64,000 bases of DNA from Chitinophaga sp. HK235 (GTDB taxonomy: Bacteria; Bacteroidota; Bacteroidia; Chitinophagales; Chitinophagaceae), in the NCBI RefSeq assembly GCF_018255755.1, contig NZ_CP073766.1, positions 6,632,501 through 6,696,500 on the forward strand, written 5' to 3'. The position numbers and the translations under genes were made by a program. This document shows positions 63,587 to 64,000 of this stretch, piece by piece. Numbering within the stretch: the stretch's first letter is position 1; every line of letters begins with the position of its first letter. The notes beneath the pieces were generated by a model that was not told the DNA's origin, did not search any database, and worked only from the letters and a program-made list of their open reading frames with translations.

Positions 63587-64000
63587 ATGCAGCACATACA
63601 ACCTAAACTTACATTGGTAGGCGCCGGCCCCGGAGACCCGGAACTGATAACCGTGAAAGGCCTGAAAGCCATACAGGAAGCCAGGGTGATCCTCTATGAT
63701 GCCCTGTCCAGCAACGAACTGCTGGAATATGCTCCGGCTAACTGCCTCCGTCGTTTTGTAGGTAAACGTGCTGGCATGCATGTATATTCCCAGGATGAAA
63801 TTAACCGCATGATTGTAAAATATGCGCTCAGCTACGGAAGCGTGGTAAGGCTTAAAGGCGGCGATTCTTTCGTGTTTGGCCGCGGTCAGGAGGAAATAGC
63901 TTTTGCCCAGCAGTTTGGCATCACGGCAGAAGTAGTACCGGGTATTTCCAGTGCTATTTCTGTCCCTGGTGTCAACAAAATCCCCGTCACCGCCCGCAAC
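63587..64000 (+). CDS. cobA: Uroporphyrinogen-III C-methyltransferase, 3' partial
   Basis: First 138 codons of a SAM-dependent methyltransferase for siroheme, the cofactor of the upstream reductase. Visible motifs are LTLVGAGPGDPELITVKGLK, VILYDALSSNELL, VVRLKGGDSFVFGRGQEE and VVPGISSAISVPGVNKIP. The frame runs past the window edge. It is probably co-transcribed with the reductase and therefore under the same leader control. Confidence 0.95.
   Translation, partial: MQHIQPKLTLVGAGPGDPELITVKGLKAIQEARVILYDALSSNELLEYAPANCLRRFVGKRAGMHVYSQDEINRMIVKYALSYGSVVRLKGGDSFVFGRGQEEIAFAQQFGITAEVVPGISSAISVPGVNKIPVTARN

Noticed and set aside
1..64000. CRISPR array or prophage
   Set aside because: No regular spacer-repeat series and no run of phage structural, terminase or lysis genes. 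The tail-fibre-like proteins have secretion signals and stand alone.

Overview
The window looks like a chromosomal segment of a Bacteroidota bacterium close to Chitinophaga. This rests on Bacteroidota-type promoters (TTTG, about 19 bases, TAnnTTTG), a type IX secretion sorting domain, LytS/LytTR signalling, an RHS toxin with a PAAR-like head, and the Bacteroidota-style GG-leader peptide and VKOR-fusion pair. The assignment comes from recognised families, not from a database search.

Region by region. 1-2.2 kb: the end of an MscS channel and a secreted HExxH protein. 2.2-9.5 kb: a decayed accessory region with broken genes (AraC, alpha/beta hydrolase, MBL, Fic, serine recombinase), cut by three copies of a terminator-plus-tRNA-like repeat, and holding an intact ArsR/SRPBCC/DHFR-like operon. 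9.7-20.7 kb: a tRNA-Asp next to gluQ, an MBL gene sharing an operator with an AhpD-like gene at 4.1 kb, a group IIC intron behind a terminator, small regulator and enzyme genes, and a truncated lipoprotein copy. 20.8-25.8 kb: a secreted-peptide locus with a C39-like/VKOR/thioredoxin fusion beside a double-glycine-leader peptide whose core matches an LDL-receptor class A repeat, then an ECF sigma factor. 26-36.3 kb: endonuclease V, an RHS toxin with an ART-like tip and its probable immunity gene, and unrecognised accessory genes.

36.3-64 kb is mostly housekeeping: an archaemetzincin-like lipoprotein, a third tRNA-Asp, accA, dapA, rnz, a STAS protein, clpC, three secreted surface proteins, cmk, a candidate structured RNA, a LytS/LytTR pair, ispH, rhomboid, rpsA, a cyclase and a HAD phosphatase. 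The window ends in a sulfur-assimilation operon: promoter, short ORF with three consecutive Cys codons, intrinsic terminator, sulfite reductase, and the siroheme methyltransferase gene running off the edge.

The two strongest leads are the LDLa-like GG-leader peptide with its disulfide-forming partner (22.5-24.5 kb) and the apparent cysteine attenuator ahead of sulfite reductase (61.2-61.4 kb). Other notable points are the reciprocally degenerate AhpD/MBL loci with a shared direct-repeat operator, and the tandem islet structure at 2.2-9.5 kb.
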